64,000 nucleotides of DNA, taken from NCBI RefSeq assembly GCF_039905635.1, contig NZ_CP157000.1:3038001-3102000 (forward strand), read 5' to 3'. Made by a program: the position numbers and the translations under genes. Under the pieces are notes generated by a model. It saw nothing but the letters and a program-made list of their open reading frames with translations. It had not been told where the DNA came from and made no database searches. The first letter of the stretch is position 1; each line of letters starts with the position of its first letter. This stretch comes from Microbacterium sp. ProA8 (lineage in GTDB: Bacteria; Actinomycetota; Actinomycetes; Actinomycetales; Microbacteriaceae). Shown one piece after another: positions 46,674-54,433 of the stretch.

Positions 46674-47401
46674 CGTACGAATTCCTCCAGGTCCTGGACC
46701 ACGACGTGCGCCCCGGCGTCGATCAGGTCCTGCACACCGACACCGCGGTCGACACCCACCACGAGACCGAAGCCGCCGGCCGCCGCCGAGCGCACGCCGC
46801 TGATGGCATCCTCGACCGCGGCGCTGCGAGCGGGCTCGACCTGCAGCATCCGTGCCGCCTCCACGAACACGTCGGGCGCGGGCTTGGAGGCGAGGTGGTC
46901 GCGTTCGGCGATGACACCGTCCATCACGACCGTGAAGCGATCACGGATGCCGGCTGCCGCCAGCACCTCTTCCGCGTTCTTGGAGCTCGACACCACCGCG
47001 GCGGGTGTGCCGGCCGCGGCGAGCACATCGAGCAGGCGCAGGGACCCCGGATAGGCCTCGATGCCCTCGGCGCGCAGCACGCGCTCGAAGACGGCGTTCT
47101 TGCGGTTGCCGATGCCGCAGACCGTGTCTGCGGACGGCGGGTCGGACGGATCGCCCCAGGGCACCTCGACGTCGCGCGAGCGCAGCAGGCTCGCCACGCC
47201 GTCGTAGCGCTTCTTGCCGTCGAGGTGGTCGAAGTAGTCGCGCTCGGTGTACGGCGGGGTGATGTCCCAGGCGGCGAAGAGCTCTTCGAACATGGTCTGC
47301 CACGCGTGCATGTGCACTTCGGCCGTCGGCGTCAGGACGCCGTCCAGATCGAAGAGCACAGCGTCGAACGCGGTCAGATCGGGCAGGGCGTCGTAGGCCA
47401 C
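46670..47401 (-). CDS. pgmB: Beta-phosphoglucomutase family HAD protein
   Basis: A 243-residue HAD phosphatase/mutase. DAVLFDLDGVLTPTAEVHMHAWQTMF carries the phosphorylated Asp and the acid Asp; RDYFDHLDGKKRYDGVASLL is the cap substrate region of beta-PGM; VVSSSKNAEEVL is motif II; KPAPDVFVEAARML and VEDAISGVRSAAAGGF complete the site. It turns beta-glucose 1-phosphate from the neighbouring GH65 phosphorylase into glucose 6-phosphate. The GTG at 47401 has GGAGG four bases upstream; an earlier in-frame start at 47437 is less likely. Coupled to the GH65 gene. Confidence 0.88.
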   Translation of the reverse strand: MAYDALPDLTAFDAVLFDLDGVLTPTAEVHMHAWQTMFEELFAAWDITPPYTERDYFDHLDGKKRYDGVASLLRSRDVEVPWGDPSDPPSADTVCGIGNRKNAVFERVLRAEGIEAYPGSLRLLDVLAAAGTPAAVVSSSKNAEEVLAAAGIRDRFTVVMDGVIAERDHLASKPAPDVFVEAARMLQVEPARSAAVEDAISGVRSAAAGGFGLVVGVDRGVGVQDLIDAGAHVVVQDLEEFVR

Positions 47402-47515
47402 AGAACCTCCGGGAGCGAGTGCGGGTGAGCTCGGCACTCCACGATGCGTATCTCAGCGAGCGTGCCGTTCAGCAAGCGTAATGCGGTCGGGCGCCGGGTC
47501 GACACCCCGCGAGGG

Positions 47516-48760
47516 TTACGGGCGGGCGACGCTCAGGGTCTGGCGCGCGATCTCGAGCTCCTCGTCGGTCGGGACGACGAGAACCGTCACGGCCGAGGCA
47601 TCCGTCGAGATGATCCGGATGCCGCGCTCGGCGCTCTCGTTGCGCGCGTGGTCGATCTCGACGCCCGCGAAACCGAGGGTCTCGAGCGCCCCCGCGCGTA
47701 CGCCGGGGGCGTTCTCGCCGACGCCCGCGGTGAACGAGATGACGTCGGCGCCGCCGAGCTGGGCGAGGTAGGCCCCGGCGTAGGAGCGCAGCCGGTGGAC
47801 GTAGACCTCGAAGGCGAGCTGCGCCCGCGGCTCACGGCGTTCGACGGCGGCACGGATGTCGCGCAGATCGTTGGATCCCGCAAGTCCCAGCAGTCCGCTG
47901 CGCTTGTTGAGGAGGTCGTCGAGGTCGTCGACGGTCATGCCGGCGCGCCGCTCGAGCTGGAAGAGCACGGCCGGATCGATGTCGCCCGAGCGCGTGCCCA
48001 TGACGAGGCCCTCCAGCGGCGTGAAGCCCATCGAGGTGTCGATCGACCGGCCCCCGTCGATCGCGGTGACCGACGCGCCGTTGCCCAGGTGGAAGACGAT
48101 CTGCTTGAGCTCGCCGAGCGGCCGCCCGAGGAATGCGGCGGCCGCTTCGCTGACGAACTTGTGCGACGTGCCGTGGAACCCGTACCGGCGGATGCGATGG
48201 GATGCCGCGACCTCCGCGTCGATCGCGTACGTGTAGGCGGCGGGCGCCAGGGTCTGGTGGAAGGCGGTGTCGAAGACGGCGATATGCGGCACATCGGGGA
48301 ACGCCGTGCGGCCGGCCACGATCCCCGCGAGGTTCGCGGGGTTGTGGAGCGGTGCGAGCACCGAGAGCTCGTCGATGTTGATCTCTACCAGCGGGGTGAT
48401 GAGCGTGGGCTCGAAGAACCGCGCGCCGCCGTGCACGACACGGTGCCCGACGGCGACCGGCGGAGTCTCGGAGAGCGACGGACCGTGCGCCGCGAACGCC
48501 TCGAGCATGACGGCGAAGCCGGCGGTGTGGTCGGGGATCGGCAGCTCGCGCGTGCGCGTCGCGTCGAGCACGGCGGGCGCCGGCCCGGTTGCGGACGCGA
48601 GGGCCGCCGCATGGACGGTGTGACGGGCGACGCCCACCGGTTCGCCGATGCGCTCGACGAGGCCTGACGCGAGCGTGCGCTCGGTGTCCATGTCGAGGAC
48701 CTGGTACTTGAACGACGACGAGCCGCTGTTGATGACGAGCACCGGGGTCATGCGGGTCAC
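47516..48760 (-). CDS. ackA: Acetate kinase
   Basis: A 414-residue ASKHA-fold kinase interconverting acetyl phosphate and acetate. PVLVINSGSSSFKYQVLDM opens the fold, VGHRVVHGGARFFEPTLI carries the substrate Arg/His region, YGFHGTSHKFVSEAAAAFLGRP and IVFHLGNGASVTAIDGGRSIDTSMGFTPLEGLVMGTRSGDIDP are signature blocks, and SFTAGVGENAPGVR follows. With pta it makes ATP from acetyl-CoA or activates acetate. It lies downstream of pta, separated by a 106-bp spacer almost filled by a palindromic element. A start at the second ATG (48751) is also possible. Confidence 0.96.
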   Translation of the reverse strand: MTRMTPVLVINSGSSSFKYQVLDMDTERTLASGLVERIGEPVGVARHTVHAAALASATGPAPAVLDATRTRELPIPDHTAGFAVMLEAFAAHGPSLSETPPVAVGHRVVHGGARFFEPTLITPLVEINIDELSVLAPLHNPANLAGIVAGRTAFPDVPHIAVFDTAFHQTLAPAAYTYAIDAEVAASHRIRRYGFHGTSHKFVSEAAAAFLGRPLGELKQIVFHLGNGASVTAIDGGRSIDTSMGFTPLEGLVMGTRSGDIDPAVLFQLERRAGMTVDDLDDLLNKRSGLLGLAGSNDLRDIRAAVERREPRAQLAFEVYVHRLRSYAGAYLAQLGGADVISFTAGVGENAPGVRAGALETLGFAGVEIDHARNESAERGIRIISTDASAVTVLVVPTDEELEIARQTLSVARP

Positions 48761-48770
48761 TCCCGGATTC

Positions 48771-48857
48771 CGGTCGTTGAGCGAGCGAGGAACGAGGGAG
48801 ACGAAACGTGCTCGAGACGCAGCTGCGTTTCGTCTCGCTTCGCTCGCTCAACGACCG
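48771..48857. repeat. Dispersed palindromic intergenic element, copy 3
   Basis: An 87-bp element with outer arms CGGTCGTTGAGCGAGCG and CGCTCGCTCAACGACCG (17 bp, perfect) and inner arms GAGACGAAACG and CGTTTCGTCTC. It fills most of the pta-ackA spacer and would fold into one long hairpin in the pta-ackA transcript. Confidence 0.8.
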
Positions 48858-48866
48858 AGAGTGGCA

Positions 48867-51011
48867 TCATTCCCCCTGCGCCTGGATCGCGGTGATCGCG
48901 ATGGTGTTGACGATGTCGTCCACGAGCGCGCCGCGTGACAGGTCGTTGATCGGCTTGTTGAGGCCCTGCAGCACCGGTCCGATCGCGACGGCCCCCGCCG
49001 AGCGCTGCACCGCCTTGTAGGTGTTGTTGCCGGTGTTGAGGTCGGGGAACACGAACACCGTGGCACGTCCGGCCACATCCGAGCCGGGCATCTTCGCCGC
49101 GGCCACGGCGGCGTCGGCGGCGGCGTCGTACTGGATCGGCCCCTCCACGAGCAGCTCGGGCGCGCGCGAGCGGACGAGGGCGGTGGCATCCCTCACCTTC
49201 TCGACGTCGGCACCCGACCCGGACTCGCCCGTCGAATACGAGAGCATCGCCACCCGCGGCTCGATGCCGAACTGCGCGGCCGTCGCGGCCGACGAGATGG
49301 CGATGTCGGCGAGCTGCTCGCTGGTGGGGTCCGGGATGACGGCGCAGTCGCCGTAGACGAGCACGCGGTCGGCGAGCGCCATCAGGAACACGCTCGAGAC
49401 CACCGAGACGCCCGGGCGGGTCTTGATGATCTCGAACGCCGGGCGGATGGTGTGCGCGGTCGTGTGGACGGCACCCGAGACCATGCCGTCGGCGAGCCCC
49501 AGGTGCACCATCATCGTGCCGAAGTAGGACACGTCGGTCACCGTGTCCGAGGCCTGCCCGAGCGTGACGCCCTTGTGGGCGCGCAGCCGGGCATACTCCT
49601 CGGCGAACTTGTGGACGTGGACGGGGTCCAGCGGCGAGAGCACCTCGGCGGCCCGGATGTCGATTCCGAGCTCGATCGCGCGCGCCCGCACCTCGAACGG
49701 CTCGCCGAGGATCACCAGGTCGGCGATGCCGCGCTTGAGCACCGTCGCCGCCGCGCGCAGGACCCGGTCGTCGCCGCCCTCGGGCAGCACGATGCGCCGG
49801 CGCTGCGAGCGCGCGCGCTCGATGAGCTGGAACTCGAACATCAGCGGTGTCACGACCGTCGCGCGCGCGAGGCCGAACGCCACGAGCAGCTCGTCGGTGT
49901 CGACGCTCTGCTCGAACAGGGCGAGAGCCGTGTCGTACCGGCGCTGCGAGTCCGCGGCGAGGCGGCCGCGGGTGCCCATGATGCGCACCGCCGTCTCGTA
50001 GGTGCCGAGCTCGGTGGTGATGATCGGCACGCTCGAGCCGAGTCCGTCGATCAGCCGTGTCACCGGCTCGGGCAGCTCGAACCCGCCGTTGAGCACGATG
50101 CCCGAGATCGAGGGGAAGGTGCCGGAGGCGTTGGCCAGCAGGGTGGCCAGCAGCACCTCGGAGCGGTCGGCGGGGATGATGACGACGGCGCCCTCGAGCA
50201 GGCGGGGAAGGACGTTGACCATCGACATGCCGGCGACGACCACGGCGAGCGCTTCGCGGGTGAGCCGGTCGGGGTCACCTGAGAGCAGCTCGCCTTCGAC
50301 CGAGCGCATGATGCCGCGGATCGACGGGGCCACCAGATGGCGATCCTCGGGGATGGCCCACACCGGAACCGGTGACGCCGGCACGGTCGCCTCTCCGCGG
50401 TGGGTGTCGACCGAGCGGCGGATCGCCGCGATGGTCTCTTCGGCGCTGTCCGCCTCTGCACGGTTGGCGACGACGGCGAACAGCTTCGCGCGGCCGTGAC
50501 GCAGCTCGGCGAGCGCGAGGTCGGCGATCTGACCCATCTCGTCCGGCGTCCGCGGGAGCGATGACCCGAGCTGCTCGGGCTGCGTCTGGTTCTGCGCGGA
50601 GCGGCCGCCGAGCACGAGCAGCACCGGCGCGCCGAGGTTGGCGGCGATGCGGGCGTTGTAGGCGAGCTCGGCGGGGCTGCCGACATCCGTGTAGTCGCTC
50701 CCCACGATGACCACAGCCTCGCACTGGGCCTCGACCGCTTTGTAGCGCTCGACGATCGTCGCGAGCGCGGCATCCGGGTCCTGCCGCACGTCGTCGTACG
50801 TGACGCCGACGCAGTCGTCGTAGGGCAGGTCGACGCCGTCGTGGTCCAGCAGCATCTCGAGCACGTAGTCGCGTTCGATCGTGGAGCGTGCGATCGCCCG
50901 GAAGACGCCCACGCGCGCCGTCGCGTGGCTCAGCGCATCGAGCACGCCCAGCGCGACCGTCGACTTTCCCGAGTGGCCTTCGGCCGAGGTGATGTAGATG
51001 CTCTGAGCCAC
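48867..51011 (-). CDS. pta: Phosphate acetyltransferase (long form)
   Basis: A 714-residue enzyme converting acetyl-CoA and phosphate to acetyl phosphate. The N-terminal third is a P-loop-like domain (SIYITSAEGHSGKSTVALGVLDAL, DRxGG-like middle), and a DRTGG-type regulatory region follows. The catalytic PTA domain fills the last 330 residues: RIVLPEGGDDRVLRAAA, FGTMMVHLGLADGMVSGAVHTTAHTIRPAFEIIKT, SVFLMALADRVLVYGDCAVIPDPT, YSTGESGSGADVEKV and VFVFPDLNTGNNTYKAVQRSAGA. GTG start follows TAGTCT by six bases, so leaderless. It is upstream of ackA. Confidence 0.96.
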   Translation of the reverse strand: MAQSIYITSAEGHSGKSTVALGVLDALSHATARVGVFRAIARSTIERDYVLEMLLDHDGVDLPYDDCVGVTYDDVRQDPDAALATIVERYKAVEAQCEAVVIVGSDYTDVGSPAELAYNARIAANLGAPVLLVLGGRSAQNQTQPEQLGSSLPRTPDEMGQIADLALAELRHGRAKLFAVVANRAEADSAEETIAAIRRSVDTHRGEATVPASPVPVWAIPEDRHLVAPSIRGIMRSVEGELLSGDPDRLTREALAVVVAGMSMVNVLPRLLEGAVVIIPADRSEVLLATLLANASGTFPSISGIVLNGGFELPEPVTRLIDGLGSSVPIITTELGTYETAVRIMGTRGRLAADSQRRYDTALALFEQSVDTDELLVAFGLARATVVTPLMFEFQLIERARSQRRRIVLPEGGDDRVLRAAATVLKRGIADLVILGEPFEVRARAIELGIDIRAAEVLSPLDPVHVHKFAEEYARLRAHKGVTLGQASDTVTDVSYFGTMMVHLGLADGMVSGAVHTTAHTIRPAFEIIKTRPGVSVVSSVFLMALADRVLVYGDCAVIPDPTSEQLADIAISSAATAAQFGIEPRVAMLSYSTGESGSGADVEKVRDATALVRSRAPELLVEGPIQYDAAADAAVAAAKMPGSDVAGRATVFVFPDLNTGNNTYKAVQRSAGAVAIGPVLQGLNKPINDLSRGALVDDIVNTIAITAIQAQGE

Positions 51012-51017
51012 CCGACC

Positions 51018-51023
51018 AGACTA
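51018..51023 (-). promoter_or_regulatory. -10 box of pta (leaderless)
   Basis: TAGTCT on the minus strand ends six bases before the pta GTG; no ribosome site is present. Confidence 0.45.
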
Positions 51024-51101
51024 TGGGGCGAGCAGGATTCCGCGCCCTATTGGGCGGGCGGGATGCCGCGGCAGGCTGACAACGGGATCATGGGGCGCGA
51101 T

Positions 51102-51107
51102 TACGCT
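51102..51107 (+). promoter_or_regulatory. -10 box of the Nudix gene (leaderless)
   Basis: TACGCT ends six bases before the ATG at 51114. This supports that ATG over the earlier ATG at 51090. Confidence 0.4.
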
Positions 51108-51113
51108 CGAGGC

Positions 51114-51785
51114 ATGCCTGAGCCGCGCCCCGGAATCGACGTCCCCGATCACCGCGGCCGCACCGGCCTCGACCGGGCGGGACGCGACCTGCAGCGCAAC
51201 CCGGACGTCCGCGTGACGGACGTCGAGGTGCTGGCCTCGGCATGGCACGTGCTGCGGCGGACCACACTGGAGTACCGCGACCCGGCGGGCCGGTGGGAGA
51301 CGCAGCAGCGCGAGACCTACGATCGCGGCAACGGCGCCACGGTGCTGCTGTACGACCCCGAGCAGCGCACAGTGCTCCTCACACGCCAGTTCCGCTACCC
51401 CGTCTACGTCAACGACCACGCCGACGGCATGCTCATCGAGACCGCGGCGGGGCTCCTCGACGACGACGACCCGGCGACGGCGATCCGACGGGAGGCCGCC
51501 GAGGAGACGGGCGTCGAGGTGGGCGAGCTCGAGCACGTCTGGGACGTGTACATGAGTCCCGGCTCGGTCACCGAGCGCCTGCACTTCTTCGCCGCCCGGT
51601 ACGACGGCTCGACCCGCACCGGCGACAGGGGCGGCCTGCAGGAGGAGGGCGAGCACATCGAGCTGCTCGAGATCGGCATCGACGAGGCGCTGGCGATGGT
51701 GCGCGAGGGGCGGATCCAGGACGCGAAGACCATCATGCTGCTGCAGTGGGCGGTGCTCGACGGCCCCTTCGCCGCCGGCCCCTGA
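51114..51785 (+). CDS. Nudix hydrolase (NudK/ADP-ribose pyrophosphatase-like)
   Basis: A 223-residue Nudix protein. The Nudix box is GLLDDDDPATAIRREAAEETGV (REaaEExGx core with metal-binding Glu residues). Preceding segments (TVLLTRQFRYPVYVN and IETAAGLL) and the following YMSPGSVTERLHFFAARYD are typical of the YffH/NudK and ADP-ribose pyrophosphatase group, which splits sugar nucleotides such as GDP-mannose or ADP-ribose. Divergent from pta. About 40 N-terminal residues precede the domain. Confidence 0.88.
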   Translation: MPEPRPGIDVPDHRGRTGLDRAGRDLQRNPDVRVTDVEVLASAWHVLRRTTLEYRDPAGRWETQQRETYDRGNGATVLLYDPEQRTVLLTRQFRYPVYVNDHADGMLIETAAGLLDDDDPATAIRREAAEETGVEVGELEHVWDVYMSPGSVTERLHFFAARYDGSTRTGDRGGLQEEGEHIELLEIGIDEALAMVREGRIQDAKTIMLLQWAVLDGPFAAGP

Positions 51786-51825
51786 GCCTGTTCGAACGCT
51801 CGGTCCATCGAAGCGCCCGGGAAAA

Positions 51826-51920
51826 TTAAGACTCTCCGCGAACCCGGCAGAGCCTGGTTACCCTTGCTACGTTTCCGTCCTGGGGGAGTTGGCCTGGATG
51901 CCGCCTCGCGGAGAGCTTCT
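51826..51920 (-). ncRNA. ffs: Signal recognition particle RNA, small bacterial type
   Basis: Read leftward, a perfect terminal helix (CTCTCCGCGA with TCGCGGAGAG) encloses the conserved apical domain: CCAGGACGGAAACGTAGCAAGGGTAACC, split here as CCAGGACGGAAAC and GTAGCAAGGGTAACC, with the GGAA tetraloop and the asymmetric-loop sequences bound by Ffh. The RNA guides membrane proteins to the translocon. A T-rich stretch (CTTAATTTTCCC on the minus strand) follows the 3' end. The ends are estimated; total length is about 90-97 bases. Confidence 0.9.
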
Positions 51921-52143
51921 GACAGTCTACCCGGTCCGCGCGGGGGTCACGTCACACCATCAGGGTCGAGCGTCGGCGGTGCTGGTGGCGGCCGCATCCC
52001 TGTAGGACGACGACCGGCGGGCCGCGGCATCCAGCGTTCTCCCAGTGCCGCGGCGGGTGCACGGTGGATAGGATCGATCCGTGGGCGAGGACGCCCTCAC
52101 CCACCCGCCCACCGCCCGCTCGCGGGCGGAACAGGAGGCCTCG

Positions 52144-53166
52144 ATGGTCGACACCGCGACGGATGCCCGAACCGGACCGGAGGCGCTCGCGGGCGCGCTC
52201 ACCGCCGAGGGATTCGCCCGCATCACGGACGCGATCCTCGCTGCGGTCGCCACGGTGATCGACGGCAAGCCGGACGCGGTGCGCAGCTCCCTGGTCTGCC
52301 TGCTCGCCGAGGGGCACCTGCTTATCGAGGACGTGCCCGGCGTCGGCAAGACCATGCTCGCGCGGGCCCTGGCGACCTCCGTCGATGCCACGGTCCGCCG
52401 CATCCAGTTCACGCCCGACCTTCTGCCGGGAGACGTGACCGGTGTGAGCGTGTTCAATCCCGTGGATCGCGAATTCGAGTTCAAGCCCGGTGCCATCTTC
52501 GCCAACATCGTCATCGCGGACGAGATCAACCGCTCATCCCCCAAGACCCAGTCCGCACTCCTGGAGGCCATGGAGGAGCGGCAGGTGACCGTCGACGGCC
52601 GGACGCACTTCGTGCCCGAGCCGTTCCTCGTCGTCGCCACGCAGAACCCCCTCGAGATGGAGGGAACCTACGCCCTTCCCGAGGCCCAGCGCGACCGCTT
52701 CATGATGCGCATCTCGATGGGTTACCCCGACGCGCGGTCCGAAGCGCTCATGCTCCGTCAGCGCGACACCGCGAACCCGCTCGACCAGCTCGCGTCGGTC
52801 GTCTCGGCCGACCAGGTGTCGGAGCTGATCGGATGGGCGCGGGCCGTGCATGTCGCCCCGGCGATCGAGGACTACGCGGTCGCCCTGGCCCAGGCCACGC
52901 GCACCCACAGCGACCTGCGACTGGGCGCGAGCCCGCGCGCGACCCTGCAGCTCGTCCGCGCGGCCAAGGTCTGGGCGGCGCTCGACGGGCGCGGGTTCGT
53001 CATCCCCGATGACATCACGGCGCTCCTGGCGGCGGTGTTCGCCCACCGCCTCATCCCGACGCGCGCCGCGGGCGGCGCACGCGGCGGCAGCGCGGCCGAC
53101 GCGATCGCGACGATCCTCGAGCGCATCGCGGCGAACGTCCGGGTGCCGATCGCCTCCCGTCAGTGA
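52144..53166 (+). CDS. MoxR-family AAA+ ATPase
   Basis: A 340-residue ATPase. LLIEDVPGVGKTMLARALA is Walker A, IVIADEINRSSPKTQSALLEAMEERQVTVDG carries Walker B and the MoxR signature, FLVVATQNPLEMEGTYALPEAQRDRFMMRISMGYP has the sensor and Arg finger. MoxR proteins act as chaperones with partner DUF58/VWA proteins. The ATG at 52144 has AGGAGG five bases before it. A GTG at 52081, in frame and six bases after a TAGGAT box, could be a leaderless start adding 21 residues. First gene of a MoxR-DUF58-transglutaminase operon. Confidence 0.92.
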   Translation: MVDTATDARTGPEALAGALTAEGFARITDAILAAVATVIDGKPDAVRSSLVCLLAEGHLLIEDVPGVGKTMLARALATSVDATVRRIQFTPDLLPGDVTGVSVFNPVDREFEFKPGAIFANIVIADEINRSSPKTQSALLEAMEERQVTVDGRTHFVPEPFLVVATQNPLEMEGTYALPEAQRDRFMMRISMGYPDARSEALMLRQRDTANPLDQLASVVSADQVSELIGWARAVHVAPAIEDYAVALAQATRTHSDLRLGASPRATLQLVRAAKVWAALDGRGFVIPDDITALLAAVFAHRLIPTRAAGGARGGSAADAIATILERIAANVRVPIASRQ

Positions 53167-53173
53167 GACGACG

Positions 53174-54433
53174 ATGAGACGCCTGTGGCCGCTGACCGTC
53201 CGGGGAACCGGAGCGCTGGTCCTTGCGCTCACATGCTTCATCGTTGCGAACGAGGCCGGGATCGTCGAGCTGATGTACTTCGGCATCCTGATGCTCGCCG
53301 TCGTCGCGGCGAGCATCGCGTCGCTGTACGTCGGCAGTCGCACCGACGCCGTGACGCGATCCCTCACGCCCGAGGTCGCCTCCGTCGGGCGCGACGCACG
53401 GGTGTCGGTGCGCGTCGAGGTGCGCACCGCGCTCCCTACGGCGCCCGGCACCTGGCGCGACACCCTGCCGAAGGGCCTCCGCGGCAAGGCGGAGGGCGCC
53501 TTCCCAGCGCTCGGGTCAGGCCTGCGCGGAGGTGAGCGCGGGGGCGTCCGCAGCATCGACCTCGCCTACACCTTCACCGGCGCGCGGCGCGGCGTGCACT
53601 CGATCGGCCCGCTCACCGTGCGAACCTCCGACCCGTTCGGGCTCGCGCGGCGCACCGTCGTCTTCAGCCAGCGCACGCCGGTCACCGTCGCGCCGGCGGT
53701 CGTCGACCTGCCGCCGCTCGTCGACTACGCCGGCGCCACCGGCGGCATGCTGCACACCACGACGGATCAGCCCGGCCAGGGCGCCGACAACCTGGTCGCC
53801 CGGCCGTACGCCTCCGGCGACTCGATGCGCCGCATCCACTGGCGCGCGACGGCGCACCGCGACGAGCTCATGGTGCGGCAGGAGGAGCAGGAGTCCACGC
53901 CCGAGGCGACCGTCGTGCTCGACCGGGCGGCGCTGCGCTGGTCGCCCGAGGCCCTGCGCGCCCCGGGGGCCGACGCCGGCTTCGAATCCGGGGTCTCGGC
54001 ATGCGTGTCCGCGGTCGCCCGGCTCGTGCACGACGGCTACGCCGTGGAAGTGCTCGACTCGGAGGGCACGGTGCTCGTCGACCGCATCGACGGCGGTGAC
54101 ATGACCGAGGTGGATGCGATGCTCGTCCACTTCGCGACCATCACGGCGCACCGCGATGACGCGCTCCCCCGACTGCCGCGTCTGTTCGCCGGCCTCTCGA
54201 CGGGACCCATCGTGTTGATCGTCGGCCGGCTCGATCCGGCCGACGCCGTGACGCTGGGATCCGTCGCCCACCACAGCACCCTGCCCCTTCTCCTGACGGC
54301 GTCGCCCATGGGCGACGCGCTCGACATCGCGGCCGACCACGGCTGGCATGTCGCCACCTTCGGTCCCGATCGCGACCTGGGCGTCGCGTGGGCGAATGCG
54401 ATCGGCCGCGGGGTGCATCATGTCTTCGGCTGA
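53174..54433 (+). CDS. DUF58-family membrane protein
   Basis: A 419-residue protein. Two helices near the N terminus (GTGALVLALTCFIVANEAGI and LMYFGILMLAVVAASIASLYVG) anchor it. A long soluble part follows with the DUF58 core NLVARPYASGDSMRRIHWRATAHRDELMVRQEEQES near residues 220-250, then a VWA-like region. DUF58 proteins always pair with MoxR ATPases. It starts seven bases after the moxR stop, and the next gene starts 14 bases before its end. Exact function unknown. Confidence 0.88.
   Translation: MRRLWPLTVRGTGALVLALTCFIVANEAGIVELMYFGILMLAVVAASIASLYVGSRTDAVTRSLTPEVASVGRDARVSVRVEVRTALPTAPGTWRDTLPKGLRGKAEGAFPALGSGLRGGERGGVRSIDLAYTFTGARRGVHSIGPLTVRTSDPFGLARRTVVFSQRTPVTVAPAVVDLPPLVDYAGATGGMLHTTTDQPGQGADNLVARPYASGDSMRRIHWRATAHRDELMVRQEEQESTPEATVVLDRAALRWSPEALRAPGADAGFESGVSACVSAVARLVHDGYAVEVLDSEGTVLVDRIDGGDMTEVDAMLVHFATITAHRDDALPRLPRLFAGLSTGPIVLIVGRLDPADAVTLGSVAHHSTLPLLLTASPMGDALDIAADHGWHVATFGPDRDLGVAWANAIGRGVHHVFG

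Noticed and set aside
44163..47054. A 963-codon plus-strand frame opposite GH65 and pgmB
   Set aside because: Antisense shadow; the opposite strand has conserved enzymes with full active sites.
47832..48851. Open frame starting inside the palindromic element (SFRLPRSSLAQRP-like start)
   Set aside because: The N terminus is just translated repeat sequence and the rest is an off-frame reading of ackA.
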